Source: Bacteroidota bacterium (GTDB lineage Bacteria; Bacteroidota; Bacteroidia; Bacteroidales; GCA-2711565). From it: a stretch of DNA of 55,392 bases. This document shows positions 1 through 9,053 of the stretch, piece by piece. The translations under genes and the position numbers were made by a program. Location: contig PIVJ01000010.1 of assembly GCA_003353955.1 (NCBI GenBank), positions 1 to 55,392 of the forward strand. The letters are read 5' to 3'. Position 1 is the stretch's first letter. Each line of letters begins with the position of its first letter. The notes under the pieces are model-generated. The model did no database searches and was not told where the DNA came from. It was given only the letters and a program-made list of their open reading frames with translations.

Positions 1-1
1 T

Positions 2-649
2 GAAGATGGTGCAAGAACAGATTCTTTTGCGATGCTCCACACTGATGATGGTGATAATAAAATATGCTATTTTTTTACGGCAATAGAAATAAGAGAACAA
101 TTTAAACCACGGGATAATTTTTATATTTTCAGTTTGTCAAAAGACAGACAATATATAGAGCATAAAGGACTATTAGAAAGTGATATTAATAGGCGAATAG
201 AAGAAGGTATAAGAGATACTGAAGAATCTAGTAATGAAAGTTCCAGACGGCGAATAGAATCGAAAATTAAAACTGTAAATCCTGAAAAGAAAGAGATTCC
301 AAGTCTTTTTTATGCAAAAAGTCCTTATGCTGGAATTGGAGAACCGTTAAGAGAGAACTTAAATAAATTGGTTGAAGTAATTTTATCAATTAATGATAGC
401 TCTCTACTGAGAAAACAAATAATAAAAGATATTACGGCTAAATATCCTTATTACAACTTTATTCTTAACCCTGATAGTTTTAGTAAAGAAAAATCCTTCG
501 ATAAATTTTGGATACTTGAAAATCAATCTGAAATAATTTTAAATCAGATAGGGAAAAACAAGTTTATCAAAACTCATTTGAAAGAAGAATTAGTAAAGCA
601 ATATCATAAAGGAATTTCAACAATATATTTAAAATATTTTACTGATTAA
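2..649 (+). CDS. Protein of unknown function, 5' end outside window
   Basis: The reading frame is open from base 2, so the true start lies upstream; the first ATG inside the window is at 32. At least 215 residues are visible. I do not recognise the family. The visible part is AT-rich, strongly charged and lysine/glutamate-rich, has no membrane segment and no signal peptide, and contains a probable helical, polar stretch (about residues 55-90, rich in E, R and S). It ends 3 bases before the rhuM-like gene, so the two are probably co-transcribed. RhuM genes often sit inside restriction-modification or other defence loci, so this could be a component of such a locus, but nothing in the sequence itself shows an enzyme motif. 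Function left open. Confidence 0.6.
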   Translation, partial: EDGARTDSFAMLHTDDGDNKICYFFTAIEIREQFKPRDNFYIFSLSKDRQYIEHKGLLESDINRRIEEGIRDTEESSNESSRRRIESKIKTVNPEKKEIPSLFYAKSPYAGIGEPLRENLNKLVEVILSINDSSLLRKQIIKDITAKYPYYNFILNPDSFSKEKSFDKFWILENQSEIILNQIGKNKFIKTHLKEELVKQYHKGISTIYLKYFTD

Positions 650-652
650 GAA

Positions 653-1669
653 ATGACCAACTCAGAACTATTACTATACCAAACCGAAGACGGACAAACC
701 AAAATAGATGTTCGTTTGGAAGAAGAAACAGTTTGGCTTTCGCAAGCTCAAATGGTAGAACTTTTTCAAACAACAAAGCAAAATATTAGTCTTCATTTAA
801 AAAACATTTACGAAGAGGGCGAACTGGACGAAATTTCAACTGTCAAGGATTACTTGACAGTTCAAACCGAAGGCAAACGCAAGGTTCAGCGGAATATCGC
901 TACTTACAATCTCGATGTAGTTATTTCTGTTGGTTACAGGGTTAAGTCGCACCGTGGCACACAATTTCGGATTTGGGCAACCAAGCAATTAAAAGAATAT
1001 ATAGTTAAAGGATTTGTTCTTAACGATGAAAAACTAAAAGAAACAGGACAAACCAACCAGTATTTCGAGGAACTGTTTGAACGAATTCGGGACATTCGCA
1101 GTTCCGAAAAGATTTTCTACGCAAAAGTCAGGGATATTTACACCACTGCAATTGACTATGATGCATCTACAGAAGAGAGCCAGTTGTTTTTTAAGTCGGT
1201 TCAAAACAAGATGCATTGGGCAATTCATGGTCATACTGCATCGGAGATAATCTCGCAACGTGCCAATTCCGACAAACAGAATATGGGTTTAACAACTTGG
1301 AAGAACTCACCAAGTGGAAAAATCAGGAAAATAGATGTTTCAATTGCCAAAAACTACCTGAGCGAAGATGAATTAAAAGACCTGAACCTGATTGTTGACC
1401 AATACCTTTCGTTTGCCGAACTTCAAGCCCGAAACCGCAATCCAATGTACATGAGTGACTGGCTTAAAAAATTACACGATTTTATGACACTCAACGACAG
1501 GGAGATTTTGGAACATGCAGGAACAATTTCAGCAAAACTGGCAAAAGAATTGGCAGAAGCTGAATACGAAAAATATCGAAAGAAAATGATTGATTTTGAA
1601 GATGTAAAAGAGATTAAGGAATTGGAAGCAGGGCTGAAAAGATTGGAAAACAAAAAAGGGAAAAAGTAA
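653..1669 (+). CDS. rhuM: RhuM-family protein
   Basis: A 338-residue protein of the RhuM (COG3943) family, named from a Salmonella pathogenicity-island gene and of unproven biochemical function. The family hallmark is the N-terminal half: a winged-helix-like segment around residues 20-60 (VWLSQAQMVELF, then TTKQNISLHLKNI) followed by a KRKVQRNIATYNLDVVISVGYRV block and RGTQFRIWATKQLKEYIVKGF near residue 110. The C-terminal part is helical and charged and ends in a lysine-rich tail. Length matches the family. It follows the unknown upstream gene by 3 bases. Homologues are widespread in mobile islands and are frequently embedded in type I restriction loci; whether that is so here cannot be judged because the locus is cut by the window edge. 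DNA binding is an inference from the N-terminal helix pattern. Confidence 0.85.
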   Translation: MTNSELLLYQTEDGQTKIDVRLEEETVWLSQAQMVELFQTTKQNISLHLKNIYEEGELDEISTVKDYLTVQTEGKRKVQRNIATYNLDVVISVGYRVKSHRGTQFRIWATKQLKEYIVKGFVLNDEKLKETGQTNQYFEELFERIRDIRSSEKIFYAKVRDIYTTAIDYDASTEESQLFFKSVQNKMHWAIHGHTASEIISQRANSDKQNMGLTTWKNSPSGKIRKIDVSIAKNYLSEDELKDLNLIVDQYLSFAELQARNRNPMYMSDWLKKLHDFMTLNDREILEHAGTISAKLAKELAEAEYEKYRKKMIDFEDVKEIKELEAGLKRLENKKGKK

Positions 1670-1799
1670 GATGATTCCAACCCATGTCTTGTTTATTATT
1701 CGTGGATTTATTGGGCGTGATTTTATGAGACCGCAGGAATATATTTCTTTGACTAATGATTCTATAAAAATAAAAAGATAATTTAAAAAAGAGGTTCAA

Positions 1800-1985
1800 T
1801 TGACAAAAGTTCTTATAGAATGGATTGTAATAAAGCCCTCTAATATTAGTATAAAGACAAATGAATCGATAGTTGACTTTAATCTAAATTGGATATCATA
1901 TAATGAACTTCAACTCCTACGGGAAAGGTTTGCGGAGTTTTGTAGTAGAAACAATATAGTTATTAAAGGTTATGTTTTAAGATAG
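1800..1985 (+). pseudogene. Small ORF of unknown function, 3' end replaced by IS
   Basis: A 61-codon frame opening with TTG at 1800, preceded by an AAAGAGG stretch. I do not recognise it. The first 56 codons lie outside the insertion sequence; the last five (GYVLR) and the stop are read from the left inverted repeat of the IS that begins at 1968. Joining the flanks without the IS (1967 to 3039) gives a frame that runs 15 codons further to a TGA, so the element seems to have interrupted a small ORF. A weak call: the start codon is non-ATG and coding potential is modest. Confidence 0.3.
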
Positions 1986-1993
1986 TGTGGAAT
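1968..1993 (+). repeat. Left terminal inverted repeat of the IS
   Basis: It begins GGTTATGTTTTA and matches the reverse complement of 3013-3038 at about 20 of 26 positions, with the first 12 identical. The transposase stop codon lies just inside or overlapping it. Confidence 0.85.
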
Positions 1994-3002
1994 ATCTAAT
2001 TCCAGATAGGTACTTTCAGTTTCTCTATATAATTTAATGGCATTAGAGTTTCCCATAACTGCTTTTGCAAAATCAGCAATAGGGTCTGCTGACTTCTTTA
2101 CTTTTTCCAAAAACACAAACCAATTGAGGTATTGAGGCAAATACTTTGTTGCAACACCATAAAAAGGTTTAATCCATCTTTCGTACAAATTATCTAGTGA
2201 ATTCACATGCTGAACGTGATAGCATTTGTTTTTTACATGTTGCTTCGATGCCACAAATGTATGGTGCTCTAGATCCTTATCTTCCGCCCATGATATAATT
2301 GATGGATGGGAATCCGAACAAAGAACATTGGTGTCACTTATTAAACCACCTATTGTCTTCTCTATACTTTCAACATCTATTCTTCCCATCTTGGCTATGC
2401 GCATTACAGGATTACCTTTTCGGTCTGATGCAACCATTATCGACACCTTATCGTTGCTGACACCACGTTTTGTTTTTCTGTCACTGGGTCTTTTGTATGC
2501 ATCCCTGTCCAGGTTTCTTTTCATTTATATCCAACTGTTTATCATCGCATTCAACTATCCCTGAAAAAAAAGTGCCATTCATTGTTGCAACAGCAGACAA
2601 TAATTTATGTCTCCAATCGAATATTGTTTTCATGTTAACACCTAACTGTTTTGCAGCCTTTCTAATCGTCACGCTTTCAATCGTAAGTTCTAAATATTCA
2701 TGGAACTTTTCAACCTTCTTTATTCCTGAAATTGCTGTACCTGTAAAGTCATTAAACGTTTTCTTGCATTCCTTGCATTTGTAACGTTTACGCCCTTTGT
2801 ATGTGCCATGACCAAAAATATCTGAACTGTGACAATGAGGACACAATACCTTTTGATCTTTATTAAGCTCTGTCTTTACCCTATCCAATTGAGGAATCAA
2901 ACCAATATCTTTCTTAAGCAATTTATATAATTGCTTCTTTTCGGATAGGTCTAGGCTGGTGAGTATTTCTTGGATTTGCATGTGAAAGTATTTTATTGAC
3001 AA
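1970..3002 (-). pseudogene. IS1595 family transposase, frameshifted
   Basis: Two overlapping minus-strand frames together make one transposase. The upstream frame (3002 to 2481) carries an N-terminal helical segment, a zinc ribbon (CPHCHSSDIFGHG, then CKECKKTF, about residues 54-81), a helix-turn-helix-like stretch (TIRKAAKQLGVNMKTIFDWRHKLL) and the start of the DDE catalytic domain (VECDDKQLDINEK). The downstream frame (2524 to 1970) continues it with NLDRDAYKRPSDRKTKRG, a second acidic residue in VLCSDSHPSI and the C-terminal part of the DDE domain. The switch needs a +1 (or -2) shift around 2510-2524, at AAAAGAAACC. That is not a usual -1 slippery site, and family members are normally one frame, so I call it a mutation. 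Alternative: an indel sequencing error. Confidence 0.8.
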
Positions 3003-3012
3003 AGATAATAAA

Positions 3013-3038
3013 AATCTACATTATTCTAAAACATAACC
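3013..3038 (-). repeat. Right terminal inverted repeat of the IS
   Basis: Reverse complement begins GGTTATGTTTTA and mirrors the left end at 1968. It lies 10 bases upstream of the transposase start codon on the minus strand, so it probably overlaps the transposase promoter, as is common in insertion sequences. Confidence 0.85.
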
Positions 3039-3179
3039 AATAAAAAAAGCTTTCTTAAAACTAAAATCTTTTTTTATGAGCGATGATACCGGTTAAATCA
3101 GTGAGACTTTGATTTCTTGAAACAAAATTAATTAGGCGAAGTGATCCTGAAGTCGAAGGGTCTTGTGGGTTATATTTTC

Positions 3180-3253
3180 CGCCCCTTGGGGCGAAATAAA
3201 ATAGAATCCATCATGATACCCCGTCCGCTTGCGGCGGGGAGCTTCATTAAGCT
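3180..3253. repeat. Cluster of three intergenic hairpins (REP-like)
   Basis: In the 355-base gene-free gap between the IS and the next gene (3039-3393) there are three successive palindromes: CGCCCC-TT-GGGGCG at 3180-3193, a GC-rich stem with arms CCCCG(T)CCGC and GCGGCGGGG at 3219-3239, and AGCTT-CATT-AAGCT at 3240-3253. They stand out from the AT-rich surroundings. Similar GC-rich hairpins recur between genes in many Bacteroidota genomes; whether these are repeated elsewhere in this genome cannot be seen here, and only single copies occur in the window. They may act as bidirectional terminators or be REP-type repeats. The rest of the gap shows nothing recognisable. Confidence 0.5.
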
Positions 3254-3393
3254 ACAATTAAAAAATACTTCATCCAACTGAGATATATCAGACATTAAGA
3301 ATGTTTTATTTGATTTTATGATTTATATTTACCCCATTGTGCATTCAACTATAATTACTACATATAACTACCATAATTTATTAAGAACTTTAC

Positions 3394-4884
3394 ATGGCCA
3401 CTGACAGTAAAAATCTGATTTGCAATTCACTTCCTACAACTGCCCATCCTGAAAATGGGAAGATACTGGTTACCGGAGCGGGAGGTTATATCGGGGGACG
3501 CTTAATTCCCGAACTGTTGGGACGGGGCTACCAGGTTCGAATACTCGTAAGGAAAAACTTAGCTGAGTATCAGGAGCGATGGCCGGGTGTTGAAATTGCG
3601 GTTGGAGATGCTTTAAATTTAGAAGCATTGAATGCTGCCTTGCATGGAATTCATATCGCCTATTATTTACTACATTCTTTATGCTTGGGGAAAAAGAAGT
3701 TTGAATCAGTAGATTTAATCGTAGCCAATAATTTTAGAATTGCTGCAGAAAAGAGCAAAATCAATAGAACTATTTACCTGAGTGGTTTGGGAAATAAAAA
3801 TGCGAATTTATCCCCACATTTAAAAAATCGGCATTTGGTTGCTAAGGAATTAGCTGGCGGACCTATTCAAGTTACATCTTTACGGGCGGGAATGATTATC
3901 GGTTCGGGGAGTGCATCTTACGAAATATTGAAGAGTTTAGTGCTTAACATCCCTTTCTTTTTTATTCCGAAATGGGCAAAAACAAAAAGTCAACCCATTG
4001 CCATCAGAGACGTGATCAGATATTTAGTTGGAACAATGGAACTTCCGGGAACATCAGGTATGACTTTCGATATTGGTGGCCCTGATATTTTGACCTATGA
4101 AGAAAAACTTGATGTGATGGCAAGAATCTTGGGGAAAAAACGATATTTTTTCTCAGGCCCTACCTTAAATACTAATTTCTATGGGTACTTCATTAGCTTA
4201 TTTACGCCTGTTGCTGCTCCCATCACAAAAGTCTTGCTTGAAGGCTGTAAAGATGAAGCTACCTGCCGGAATGAAGACATAAAATTATTTCTCCCATTCG
4301 ATACAATTGGTTTTAAAAGCGCTTTAATACTTGCTTTGTCAAGTGAAGAAAAGGGTAGGATTATCACTCGTTGGACGGATGCTTATCCACCGGAACATGA
4401 GTTGGAAACCAAGTTGGATGAGTTAGAACGAGCCCCGAGATTTACCGGATCATTTATAATTTCAACACAGAAAACACCTACCAGTATTTTTAAATCTTTT
4501 TGCAAGCTCAACGGTAAAGACGGTTGGCTTCGAAATAATATGTTGTGGCGCTTGCGTGGTTTAATCGATCTGATTTTTATAAGTGTTGGTACTGCTCGGG
4601 GATTAAGCCACACGCCAACCATTAAAGTGAACGATGTAATTGACTCTTGGCGCGTGGAAAGAATTATTAAAAACAAGCAGCTGGTATTGCGATCTGAAAT
4701 GAAAATTCCCGGATCAGCTTGGCTTAAATTTTCTATTGAAAATGCTAATGGAGTTAATAAATTATTGGTAAACGCCTATTTTGAGCCCAAAGGAGTTGGA
4801 GGTAGAATTTATTGGTATATTTCACTACCTTTTCATAAAATACTCTTTAAGAAATTGCTTGAGCAAATCTTAAGAAGAAGTTAA
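3394..4884 (+). CDS. NAD(P)-binding SDR-type protein with DUF2867 domain
   Basis: A 496-residue two-domain protein. Residues about 22-310 form an atypical/extended short-chain dehydrogenase Rossmann domain with the nucleotide-binding motif VTGAGGYIGGRLIPELL near residue 27 and the family's YYLLHSL segment near residue 90; the classical YxxxK catalytic pair is not evident. Residues about 330-496 match the DUF2867 type (WRLRGLIDLI, GLSHTPTIKVNDVIDSWRV, IYWYISLPFH). This architecture is common in Bacteroidota and Proteobacteria as a predicted NAD(P)-dependent oxidoreductase or epimerase-like protein; the substrate is unknown. It stands alone on the plus strand and its stop lies 9 bases from the convergent stop of the thioesterase gene. 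The first in-frame ATG (3394) gives a plausible N-terminus with about 20 residues before the Rossmann motif. Confidence 0.85.
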   Translation: MATDSKNLICNSLPTTAHPENGKILVTGAGGYIGGRLIPELLGRGYQVRILVRKNLAEYQERWPGVEIAVGDALNLEALNAALHGIHIAYYLLHSLCLGKKKFESVDLIVANNFRIAAEKSKINRTIYLSGLGNKNANLSPHLKNRHLVAKELAGGPIQVTSLRAGMIIGSGSASYEILKSLVLNIPFFFIPKWAKTKSQPIAIRDVIRYLVGTMELPGTSGMTFDIGGPDILTYEEKLDVMARILGKKRYFFSGPTLNTNFYGYFISLFTPVAAPITKVLLEGCKDEATCRNEDIKLFLPFDTIGFKSALILALSSEEKGRIITRWTDAYPPEHELETKLDELERAPRFTGSFIISTQKTPTSIFKSFCKLNGKDGWLRNNMLWRLRGLIDLIFISVGTARGLSHTPTIKVNDVIDSWRVERIIKNKQLVLRSEMKIPGSAWLKFSIENANGVNKLLVNAYFEPKGVGGRIYWYISLPFHKILFKKLLEQILRRS

Positions 4885-4893
4885 TTAATCGAC

Positions 4894-5298
4894 TTATTTA
4901 TAGCCAAATGCTTTCGCCAACTCCTCGGGCAATTCAGGCCTGCCTTTTGCATTCACAGAGACACCAATTACCAAGGCTTTCACAATAAGTTTCTGATCAG
5001 AGAGCCGATAAATGTTTTGAACAAAGCCGAATCGCAGGGCAGAAATACGTTCCGTGCGTACACCAACCACAAATCGATCTCCACTTCTAAGCGGAAATTT
5101 ATAATCAATCTCTGCACGGGTAACCATTAGGTTAATGCCTTTCTTGGTTAAGTCGGCAAAGTCAAGATTGATGCTTTGCAAATATTTATGCCGGGCATGC
5201 TCAAGGTAATTTTGATACACTGAGTTATTAACAACCCCCTGTATATCGCACTCATAATCGCGAACGTCTAATTCTAAACTAAAAACAAAATCTTCCAT
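4894..5298 (-). CDS. Acyl-CoA thioesterase, YbgC/FadM-type hotdog fold
   Basis: A 134-residue 4-hydroxybenzoyl-CoA thioesterase-type hotdog protein. The family active-site segment is present near the N-terminus (VRDYECDIQGVVNNSVYQNY, about residues 12-31), with the usual aspartate/asparagine region followed by a tyrosine and LEHARHKYL. The size is typical for single-domain YbgC/FadM proteins, which hydrolyse short- or medium-chain acyl-CoA in the cytoplasm; the actual substrate is not predictable. It is the last gene of a leftward run: priA ends 15 bases upstream. A functional link with priA is not obvious, and such pairings in Bacteroidota probably reflect tight packing. Confidence 0.85.
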   Translation of the reverse strand: MEDFVFSLELDVRDYECDIQGVVNNSVYQNYLEHARHKYLQSINLDFADLTKKGINLMVTRAEIDYKFPLRSGDRFVVGVRTERISALRFGFVQNIYRLSDQKLIVKALVIGVSVNAKGRPELPEELAKAFGYK

Positions 5299-5313
5299 AA
5301 TTTATTTATTTAT

Positions 5314-7803
5314 TTATTGTGGATCAACATCTATGATAATATAAACCCCTTTACTTAAGGTTGGCTTTTTAAATTGATCGAGAATTGTTATAAGCTCTTT
5401 TTTGGCATTTTTTAATGAAACATCCCGTTCAATCTTTAATAAAATATTTTTAATATATAAATTCTTAATTCTGGATACAATCGGATATTCCGGTCCTAAT
5501 ACACGTGAACCAAATCTAGCTTTTAAAAGTTGAGCCAGCTCATCTGTTACCGGATTTAACACCCGATAATCTTTATGCTTTAATCGAATTTCAATAAGGC
5601 GGTGAAAAGGTGGATAGTTGAAATTGATCCGGTCGAGGATAATTTCTTTATAAGTTTTCATATAATCGTTATCAATTACATTTCGGATGATGGTGTGATA
5701 AGGATTGTAAGTTTGGATGATGACTTTACCTCTCTTGTTCTTTCTTCCGGCTCTGCCACTCACTTGTGCCATGAGTTGGTAACTTCTTTCGGGAGATCGG
5801 AAATCCGGAAAGCTGATTAAATTATCGGCATTTAGAATCCCGACTACACTCACATTATCAAAATCCAATCCTTTAGTAACCATTTGTGTGCCTACCAGAA
5901 TATCAATTTTTCGGTTCTCAAAATCATAGATGATTTGTTGATAAGCATTCTTTGAACGGGTGGTGTCCAAATCCATTCGTGCAATCCGAGATGTTGGATA
6001 AATTCGGGTAAGCTCTTCTTCTATTTTTTCAGTGCCAAATCCTTTCATCAGAATTTTAGGATTGTTACAAGACGGGCATTTATCTGGGATGGCAGTTGAA
6101 TATCCACAATAATGACATCGAAGATGGTCGCTGCTTTTATGATAGGTTAAAGTCACATCACAGTTAACACATTCCGGAATCCAGTTACAGGTATCGCATT
6201 CCAGCCGCAATGAAAATCCACGCCGATTTTGGAATAAAATAACTTGTTCCTGATTTCCCAAAGCCTCCTCAACATGATTCAGCAAAAAGGAGGAAAAATG
6301 TGATTGCATGCTCTTTCGCTTGCTTTCTTGTTTAATATCTGCAACCAATATTTCGGGAAGCTGGACGTTTCCGTAGCGTTCTTTCAGTTCAATAAATCCA
6401 TACTTCAACTGAGTTGCATTGTAATAACTTTCAATGGATGGAGTTGCCGTTCCCAACAATGTTTTTGCTCCATGAAGTCCTGCCAGATAAATTGCCGAAT
6501 CACGCGCATTGTAACGTGGTACAGGATCAAATTGTTTATAAGAATTATCATGTTCTTCGTCAACGATAATTAATCCTATATTTTCGTAAGGCAGAAATAG
6601 TGCAGATCGTGGGCCCAGAATTATTTGGTAAGGATTTTCAGTTTCGGCATTTTGATTGAGAACTTTATTCCAGATTTCAACCTTCTCATTTTTATTATAT
6701 TTTGAATGATAAACGCCAATTTTATCTCCAAAGTATTTTTGCAATCGGTTGATGATTTGTGTAGTCAAGGCAATTTCCGGAAGCAGGTAAAGTACTTGTT
6801 TTCCCTTCTCAATCGTTTCTTCAATAAGCTTGATATAAATTTCTGTCTTCCCGCTTGAAGTCACACCATGCAAGAGTGCTACTTTTTTTTCTATAAAAGA
6901 TTCTTTTAACTGGTGTAAGGCATCCGCCTGATGCTTGTTTAATTCGATGGAAGAAATTTCTTTGGAGGCATCGGTAAATGATAAACGGCTACTTACTTTC
7001 TGACTTTTAATAATGATGCCTTTCTTCACTAAGGCCTCCACTTGCGCATGCGTAGCATCAACACTTTTTAGTAAAGTGGATAGGGAAACATCAACTGATT
7101 TTGAGGCCATGTTCTGGGTTAGGTTAACCAGTGACATAAGCACCTGAAGTTGTTTAAATGCGCGTTTATTTAAGCTTTCAAAAGCTTCTCGAAGTTTTAA
7201 TTCGTCGTCGAGAAGTTCAGGATTTAAGCCAATAAAAGTTTCAAGTTTAGGCTTATACTTGCTACTTAATTCTTCCTCAATGAGCAAGATTTTTTTATCC
7301 ATCATCGTCTTGATGAGTGGAATGGTTTTTTGAAGTCCGGTAATTTTACTTACCTCCGTGATGGTTATTTTTTTACGATTGATTAAAGCTTCTGTAATCA
7401 GGTATTCATTTTCGGTTAATACTTCTTGATTAACAGTAAATTCAGGATGTAACACCACCCCCGATTCACTAACCAGTTTTAATCCTTGGGGCAGTGCTGC
7501 ATTCATTACCTCACCTATGGTAGATAAATAATACGATGCAATCCATTCCCAAAATTTGAATTGAATAGTCTTAACAATTGGCTCATCATCTAAGACGGAA
7601 AGAATGTATTTGGGAGTATGCTTTGGTGGCTGTTGATGAACATTCCGAACCAAGGCAGTATAAATTTTTCTTCTGCCGAATTGAACCACCACTCGTTGAC
7701 CCGAAGCTACCTCTTCATTGAGCTCAAATGGAACACGATAGGTAAAATATCCCGGTATCGGAAGCGGTAGAAGAACATCTGCAAAGAGGGTAATTCTTTC
7801 CAT
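5314..7803 (-). CDS. priA: Primosomal protein N' (replication restart helicase PriA)
   Basis: An 829-residue superfamily 2 DNA helicase that restarts stalled replication forks. The N-terminal DNA-binding domain (about 1-110, with the start ITLFADVLLPLPIPGYFTY) is followed by a winged helix, then the helicase core with Walker A GVTSSGKTE near residue 313 and DEEH (VDEEHDNSYKQ) near residue 415. The two-zinc insertion is intact: CDTC, CVNC, CHYC and CPSC pairs between about residues 534 and 582. The second RecA lobe (GTQMVTKGLDF, QVSGRAGR) is complete. Length fits Bacteroidota PriA (about 820). It begins 4 bases after the desulfurase-like gene and precedes the thioesterase by 15 bases. Confidence 0.97.
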   Translation of the reverse strand: MERITLFADVLLPLPIPGYFTYRVPFELNEEVASGQRVVVQFGRRKIYTALVRNVHQQPPKHTPKYILSVLDDEPIVKTIQFKFWEWIASYYLSTIGEVMNAALPQGLKLVSESGVVLHPEFTVNQEVLTENEYLITEALINRKKITITEVSKITGLQKTIPLIKTMMDKKILLIEEELSSKYKPKLETFIGLNPELLDDELKLREAFESLNKRAFKQLQVLMSLVNLTQNMASKSVDVSLSTLLKSVDATHAQVEALVKKGIIIKSQKVSSRLSFTDASKEISSIELNKHQADALHQLKESFIEKKVALLHGVTSSGKTEIYIKLIEETIEKGKQVLYLLPEIALTTQIINRLQKYFGDKIGVYHSKYNKNEKVEIWNKVLNQNAETENPYQIILGPRSALFLPYENIGLIIVDEEHDNSYKQFDPVPRYNARDSAIYLAGLHGAKTLLGTATPSIESYYNATQLKYGFIELKERYGNVQLPEILVADIKQESKRKSMQSHFSSFLLNHVEEALGNQEQVILFQNRRGFSLRLECDTCNWIPECVNCDVTLTYHKSSDHLRCHYCGYSTAIPDKCPSCNNPKILMKGFGTEKIEEELTRIYPTSRIARMDLDTTRSKNAYQQIIYDFENRKIDILVGTQMVTKGLDFDNVSVVGILNADNLISFPDFRSPERSYQLMAQVSGRAGRKNKRGKVIIQTYNPYHTIIRNVIDNDYMKTYKEIILDRINFNYPPFHRLIEIRLKHKDYRVLNPVTDELAQLLKARFGSRVLGPEYPIVSRIKNLYIKNILLKIERDVSLKNAKKELITILDQFKKPTLSKGVYIIIDVDPQ

Positions 7804-7807
7804 AATA

Positions 7808-9040
7808 TTAGATCAATGGATCAAGGATTTCAATTAAACGATCAACTTCTTCCATCGTATTATAGTGTACCATGCTAACACGAATAACGCCATTCTGGTC
7901 AAACAATCCCAAGTTAACAATTAATCTTCGCGCGTAGAAATCACCGAAACGAATACCGATCTTATATTTGTCGACTTTTTCGGTAATGGTGCTACTAACC
8001 ACGCCATCAATTATAAATGAAATCGTAGCTACACGTTCATTCTTATCTGAGGTAGTTTTTCCAATGATCTTTACGTTTTCTTTTTTATTTAAAAAGTTGA
8101 GAAATCGAGCTGTTAATTTTTCCTCATGATCTGCGAAAAGCTGAAATGCCAATTTAGCTTTTGATCGAATGTCGAGATAATCCTTCTCCGGGAAATGAAA
8201 ATTAACTAAAGCTTCTATGTAATCTTTACAGCCAAGGTATCCATAACTTAGTTCATAATTAGAACTTCCGGGCTGGAGCTTATATGGAATGTCATCTTCG
8301 GAAATAAAAAAGTGATTGATGTTGGGGAGCGTTTTTAGGATCTCTTTTTTTCCATAGAGTGCAGAATAATGGGGTCCATAAACTTTATAAAATGAGAATG
8401 CATAGAAATCAACATCCAGTACTTGTACATCCGGTAAGCGATGAGGTGCGTATGCCACGGCATCCAGACAAACATAAGATCCATTTTCATGAACCAGTTT
8501 AATAATTTCCTTAACGGGATTAATAGTGCCTAAGATGTTTGAGGCATAAGTTAGTGAAACAAATTTTGTTTTTGGACTCAAGAGTCTTTTTAAATCTTCG
8601 GGGTCTAATTCAAAAGAATCCTGATTGATTTCCCAAAATTTTATAATAATTCCTTGTTCTTCCAGATTTACCCAAGGCCCGATATTGGCTTCATGATCGC
8701 AATTGGTTACGATAATCTCATCTCCCGGGCTCATGGTTTGGACAAGGCTATGACTTAATTGTCGGAGAAGCGTGGTGGTTGATGAACCAAATATTACTTC
8801 TGAAACTTCACGTGCGTTGATAATATCTGCTACGAACTGAAATCCTTCCTGAATGCGATTTCCGGCTATTCGCGAAACTTCGTAACTGGCTCCCAATTGC
8901 ACATCAGAAGTCAGTAAATATTCGCTGATTCGTTCAGTTACCGACTTAAGTGTTTGTGATCCGCCTGCATTATCAAAATATGTCCAATCACCTCCAAGTG
9001 CCGGGAATTGCTTACGTACAAATTCTAAATTTAATTCCAT
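7808..9040 (-). CDS. Cysteine desulfurase-like PLP enzyme (class V aminotransferase)
   Basis: A 410-residue class V aminotransferase-fold protein of the cysteine desulfurase-like (SufS-related) subfamily. Features in order: FDNAGGSQ near residue 22, the cofactor-stacking histidine region TNCDHEANIGPW near residue 113, the LDAVAYAPH aspartate around residue 195, and the probable PLP-binding lysine in SFYKVYGPH near residue 219. A mobile-loop catalytic cysteine of the SufS type is not evident, so it may act on something other than free cysteine, or be a desulfurase relative. No sufBCD or iscU gene is adjacent. It follows the rlmL-like gene by 13 bases and precedes priA by 4 bases, which suggests one transcript. 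Confidence 0.85.
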   Translation of the reverse strand: MELNLEFVRKQFPALGGDWTYFDNAGGSQTLKSVTERISEYLLTSDVQLGASYEVSRIAGNRIQEGFQFVADIINAREVSEVIFGSSTTTLLRQLSHSLVQTMSPGDEIIVTNCDHEANIGPWVNLEEQGIIIKFWEINQDSFELDPEDLKRLLSPKTKFVSLTYASNILGTINPVKEIIKLVHENGSYVCLDAVAYAPHRLPDVQVLDVDFYAFSFYKVYGPHYSALYGKKEILKTLPNINHFFISEDDIPYKLQPGSSNYELSYGYLGCKDYIEALVNFHFPEKDYLDIRSKAKLAFQLFADHEEKLTARFLNFLNKKENVKIIGKTTSDKNERVATISFIIDGVVSSTITEKVDKYKIGIRFGDFYARRLIVNLGLFDQNGVIRVSMVHYNTMEEVDRLIEILDPLI

Positions 9041-9053
9041 TTATGCTTACTTA

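Larger units (their letters stand above)
1968..3038 (-). mobile_element. IS1595-like insertion sequence (about 1.07 kb)
   Basis: The element is delimited by terminal inverted repeats: the left end from 1968 and the right end to 3038 share GGTTATGTTTTA perfectly (12 bases) and about 20 of 26 bases overall. The interior codes on the minus strand for an ISXO2/IS1595-type transposase with a zinc-ribbon N-terminus. The 1071-base length is normal for IS1595 elements. No 8-base target duplication is visible: the 8 bases on the left flank (TTATTAAA) and right flank (AATAAAAA) differ. The copy is therefore either old, or one flank has been altered since insertion. The transposase is frameshifted, so the copy is probably not autonomous. 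Confidence 0.85.

Noticed and set aside
2510-2524. Programmed -1 frameshift in the transposase
   Set aside because: The frames require +1 (or -2), and no X XXY YYZ slippery site in the right phase precedes the overlap.
2226-2784. Plus-strand open frames over the IS
   Set aside because: They run antisense to the transposase, with hydrophobic low-complexity translations and no homology; the minus-strand zinc ribbon and DDE segments explain the DNA.
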